Assembly: GCA_002451275.1 (NCBI GenBank)
Contig: DKBS01000030.1
Location: forward strand, 1 to 9,062
Reading direction: 5' to 3'
DNA: 9,062 nt
Origin: Planctomycetaceae bacterium UBA6894
Lineage (GTDB): Bacteria; Planctomycetota; Planctomycetia; Gemmatales; Gemmataceae
Shown: positions 7,269 through 9,062 of the stretch, one piece after another
Numbering within the stretch: position 1 is the first letter of the stretch
Layout: each line of letters opens with the position of its first letter
The notes under the pieces: generated by a model
Database searches by the model: none
The model's input: the letters and a program-made list of their open reading frames with translations, nothing else
Told to the model about the DNA's origin: nothing
Position numbers and translations under genes: made by a program

Positions 7269-8795
7269 ATGCGCCCCCGGACAATCTTGCGCTGGCTGAT
7301 AATTGCAGCTTTTTGCGGCTTTACCGCCCCCGAAACACCCGGACAGGAAAGCCCGGCGGCCCCACCCCTGCCGGATGCATGGGAGTTGCAGGCGGAAAAC
7401 CTGACCCGGCTGGGCATGCGATTCTGGCGCGTGCCCGGATGCGCCGTTGCAGTGGTTCACGATGGCCAATTGATTTGGGCCAAAGGTTTTGGCGTCACGG
7501 CGCTGCAGGGCGATCAACCGGTGACCCCGGACACGGTCTTCCCCATCGCCTCATGCACAAAGTCCTTCACCACTACCCGCATGGCCCAACTGGTGGATGC
7601 GGGCAAAGTTTCCTGGGATGACCCGCTGACAAAGTACCTGTCCTGGTTTCGTTTGAGTGATCCGGAGGCCACCCGGGCAGTCACCCTGCGGCATGCGGCC
7701 AGCCATACCGGGGGTTTGGCCAGCCACGACCTCCTTTGGTACCGCTGGGAGGGCACCCTGCGGCAACGGGTGGAACGGTTGAGCCAAATACCCGTGGAGT
7801 CGAAACCCGGAGAAAAATACGCCTACCAGACCAGCCTGTTCACCGCCCTGGGACTAGTCGAGGAGACGGTGGACGGCAAGCCGTGGGCCGAGCAGATCGA
7901 GAGCGGCCTGCTTGCCCCCCTGGCCATGCGGAACACCTGGGCGGACCCCCGCAAAATTCCGGCAAGCGTTGTTCGCGCCCAACCGCACCGGCTTTCCCCA
8001 AGCGATACTCCCATCGCGTGCGAAGCCTACCCCTTTAATGAACCGGACCCCGCCGGCAGCATCCATTCGACCGCGAATGACCTGGCCAAATGGGTGCAGT
8101 TTCATCTGGGAGACGGGACCAACCCGGAAGGCAAACGCCTTGTCTCCAAGGGGCAGATGGATCTCTTGCACACCCAGCAAATCGCCCAGCCGCTCACGGC
8201 ATCGCTGCGCGGGCTGAACCCGAGTTCGCAATCGATGGGGTATGCGCTGGGTTTCACCACCTACGACCACCGCGGTGAAACCGTATTGGCTCACGGCGGT
8301 GCGGTGGATGGCATGCGAACGCAGATCACCCTGGTGCCGGGCAAGAAACTGGGTGTGGTGGTCTTGTGCAACTTGAGCCTGACCCGCATGAACCTGTCGC
8401 TGACCCACCACCTGCTGGACCTGTTCCTGGGCTACTCCGGACGAGATTACAACGGTTTAGTTTTGAAGCAGCAACGACGGAACCTTCAGGAACTCTTGGA
8501 TAGGGCCCAAGCAGCGGGAGAACGAGGTCGGTCGAGAATGGATCGGATCGATCCCGCGCAGATGGAAGGTGTCTACCAGCACCCGGCCTACGGGGACACG
8601 AAGCTGTTCCTTCGGGATGGTGTGCCAATGTTCAAGCTGGGGGGCACGGAAACCACGCTGCAACCAATGGGCCCGGGATGCTGGCTGGCACAGGCCGACC
8701 CATTCGGAGGCGCGGTGATCGAATACATTCCGGGAACCCCGCCAGTGATCCGAATGACCGGGGAGGTGGAATTGACGCTGAAACGGAAGGAATGA
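7269..8795 (+). CDS. Exported serine hydrolase, beta-lactamase/PBP fold, with DUF3471-like tail
   Basis: With ATG 7269 the protein has 508 residues; a GTG two codons earlier (7263) is in frame, but AGCGGA spacing favours the ATG. A short hydrophobic leader (about 7-20) suggests export. The class C beta-lactamase/DD-peptidase-like domain covers about 40-385. The SxxK motif is S95-C-T-K98 (ASCTKSF), the second motif region GEKYAYQTS has Y186-Q-T188 where YxN is usual, and the third motif is H342-G-G, replacing KTG as in esterase-like members. HAASHTGGL and GSIHSTANDLAKW are typical family blocks. Residues 425-505 (MEGVYQHPAYGDTKLFLRDG) resemble the DUF3471 domain common at the C-terminus of these enzymes. 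Likely activities are esterase or D-aminoacyl-peptidase; antibiotic resistance should not be assumed. The next gene starts about 136 bp downstream on the same strand, and no clear terminator lies between them. Confidence 0.88.
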   Translation: MRPRTILRWLIIAAFCGFTAPETPGQESPAAPPLPDAWELQAENLTRLGMRFWRVPGCAVAVVHDGQLIWAKGFGVTALQGDQPVTPDTVFPIASCTKSFTTTRMAQLVDAGKVSWDDPLTKYLSWFRLSDPEATRAVTLRHAASHTGGLASHDLLWYRWEGTLRQRVERLSQIPVESKPGEKYAYQTSLFTALGLVEETVDGKPWAEQIESGLLAPLAMRNTWADPRKIPASVVRAQPHRLSPSDTPIACEAYPFNEPDPAGSIHSTANDLAKWVQFHLGDGTNPEGKRLVSKGQMDLLHTQQIAQPLTASLRGLNPSSQSMGYALGFTTYDHRGETVLAHGGAVDGMRTQITLVPGKKLGVVVLCNLSLTRMNLSLTHHLLDLFLGYSGRDYNGLVLKQQRRNLQELLDRAQAAGERGRSRMDRIDPAQMEGVYQHPAYGDTKLFLRDGVPMFKLGGTETTLQPMGPGCWLAQADPFGGAVIEYIPGTPPVIRMTGEVELTLKRKE

Positions 8796-8931
8796 CACGG
8801 GCAATAGCTGTGAAATCTGTTTTTCCGCGGGGCAAGAAACCGCCTGGGACCAAAATCAAACGTGCCCAGCTCCAGGTATTACAATGAGCTCTCGGGCCGG
8901 TTCAATTGGTCAGTCTTGTGGGCACTGGGTC

Positions 8932-9062
8932 ATGGCACAATTCTCACAAAAAAATTCGCCGCTCCAGGTGTTCACCCCACTAGCCGAGGATGCGCTGCTG
9001 CCTGTGCGCCTGACCGGCTGGGAAACCCTGAATGAGAGTTTTGAGTTCACGCTGGACCTGCT
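8932..9062 (+). CDS. vgrG: VgrG/TssI type VI secretion spike protein, N-terminus only
   Basis: An open frame reaches the right edge. The visible residues, MAQFSQKNSPLQVFTPL followed by AEDALLPVRLTGWETLNESFEFTLDLL, match the well-known VgrG N-terminus (…R.l.v.tplg.d.LLl..l.G.E.ls..F.f.ldll), the start of the gp27-like barrel. VgrG trimers cap the Hcp tube and are fired into target cells, often carrying effectors. The ATG at 8932 puts this block at the usual distance from the start; an in-frame ATG at 8884 would add 16 unremarkable residues. Neither has a good ribosome binding site. Codons 6-7 contain seven consecutive A (8948-8954). Only about 44 codons are present, so any C-terminal effector domain cannot be seen. 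The identification rests on one short conserved block and is fairly confident. Confidence 0.75.
   Translation, partial: MAQFSQKNSPLQVFTPLAEDALLPVRLTGWETLNESFEFTLDL

Noticed and set aside
4800..8795. The two serine hydrolases as type VI effectors linked to vgrG
   Set aside because: Both have N-terminal export signals, stand apart from vgrG by orientation or spacing, and lack any visible adaptor. Export by Sec is the simpler reading.
8796..8931. Terminator or operator between the beta-lactamase-fold gene and vgrG
   Set aside because: Only a weak 5-bp CTGGG/CCCAG repeat without a T-run was found, and no convincing promoter boxes.
8948..8954. A7 tract near the vgrG start as a phase-variable switch
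   Set aside because: Seven A residues are short for slippage-based switching, and they are explained by Gln-Lys-Asn codons.

Overview
The window is GC-rich bacterial chromosome, densely coded on both strands, and looks like a Gram-negative of the Planctomycetota (possibly the Gemmata group). The taxonomic guess is an inference. It rests on the Kdo/LPS-export genes, the Fn3-tailed secreted hydrolase, the Ala/Pro-rich linkers, and the weak or GTG starts; there is no rRNA or marker gene to fix it. No tRNA, rRNA, CRISPR array, IS element or phage integrase was seen, and no stretch over 300 bp lacks a gene.

Left half (1-4648), all on the minus strand and read right to left: kdsD (arabinose-5-phosphate isomerase, SIS plus two CBS domains), then kdsC (Kdo-8-phosphate phosphatase, HAD family), then a very large LptC/LptA-like membrane-anchored protein that runs off the left edge. 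This is the order kdsD-kdsC-lptC-lptA of the enterobacterial yrb/lpt locus, with one giant protein where lptC and lptA would be. The first two enzymes make Kdo, the inner-core sugar of LPS; the third is predicted to be part of the periplasmic bridge that carries LPS to the outer membrane. A 22-bp near-perfect palindrome beside a TATAAA box sits between kdsC and the giant gene.

Middle (4800-7139): a plus-strand secreted alpha/beta hydrolase with a C-terminal fibronectin-III-like domain, divergent from kdsD. It meets, tail to tail with a 9-bp gap, an unrecognised minus-strand protein with three N-terminal membrane helices. That gene carries an in-phase A_AAA_AAG heptamer.

Right part (7140-9062): a divergent 129-bp spacer leads to a plus-strand exported serine hydrolase of the beta-lactamase/PBP fold with a DUF3471-like tail. 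In it the usual YxN motif reads YQT. At the right edge begins a gene whose N-terminus matches VgrG, the spike protein of type VI secretion; only about 44 codons are in the window.

Most of the window is recognisable housekeeping or exported-enzyme content. The points most worth a second look are the giant Lpt protein, the palindrome in front of it, the vgrG edge and the altered hydrolase motif. I found no convincing new multi-gene system.
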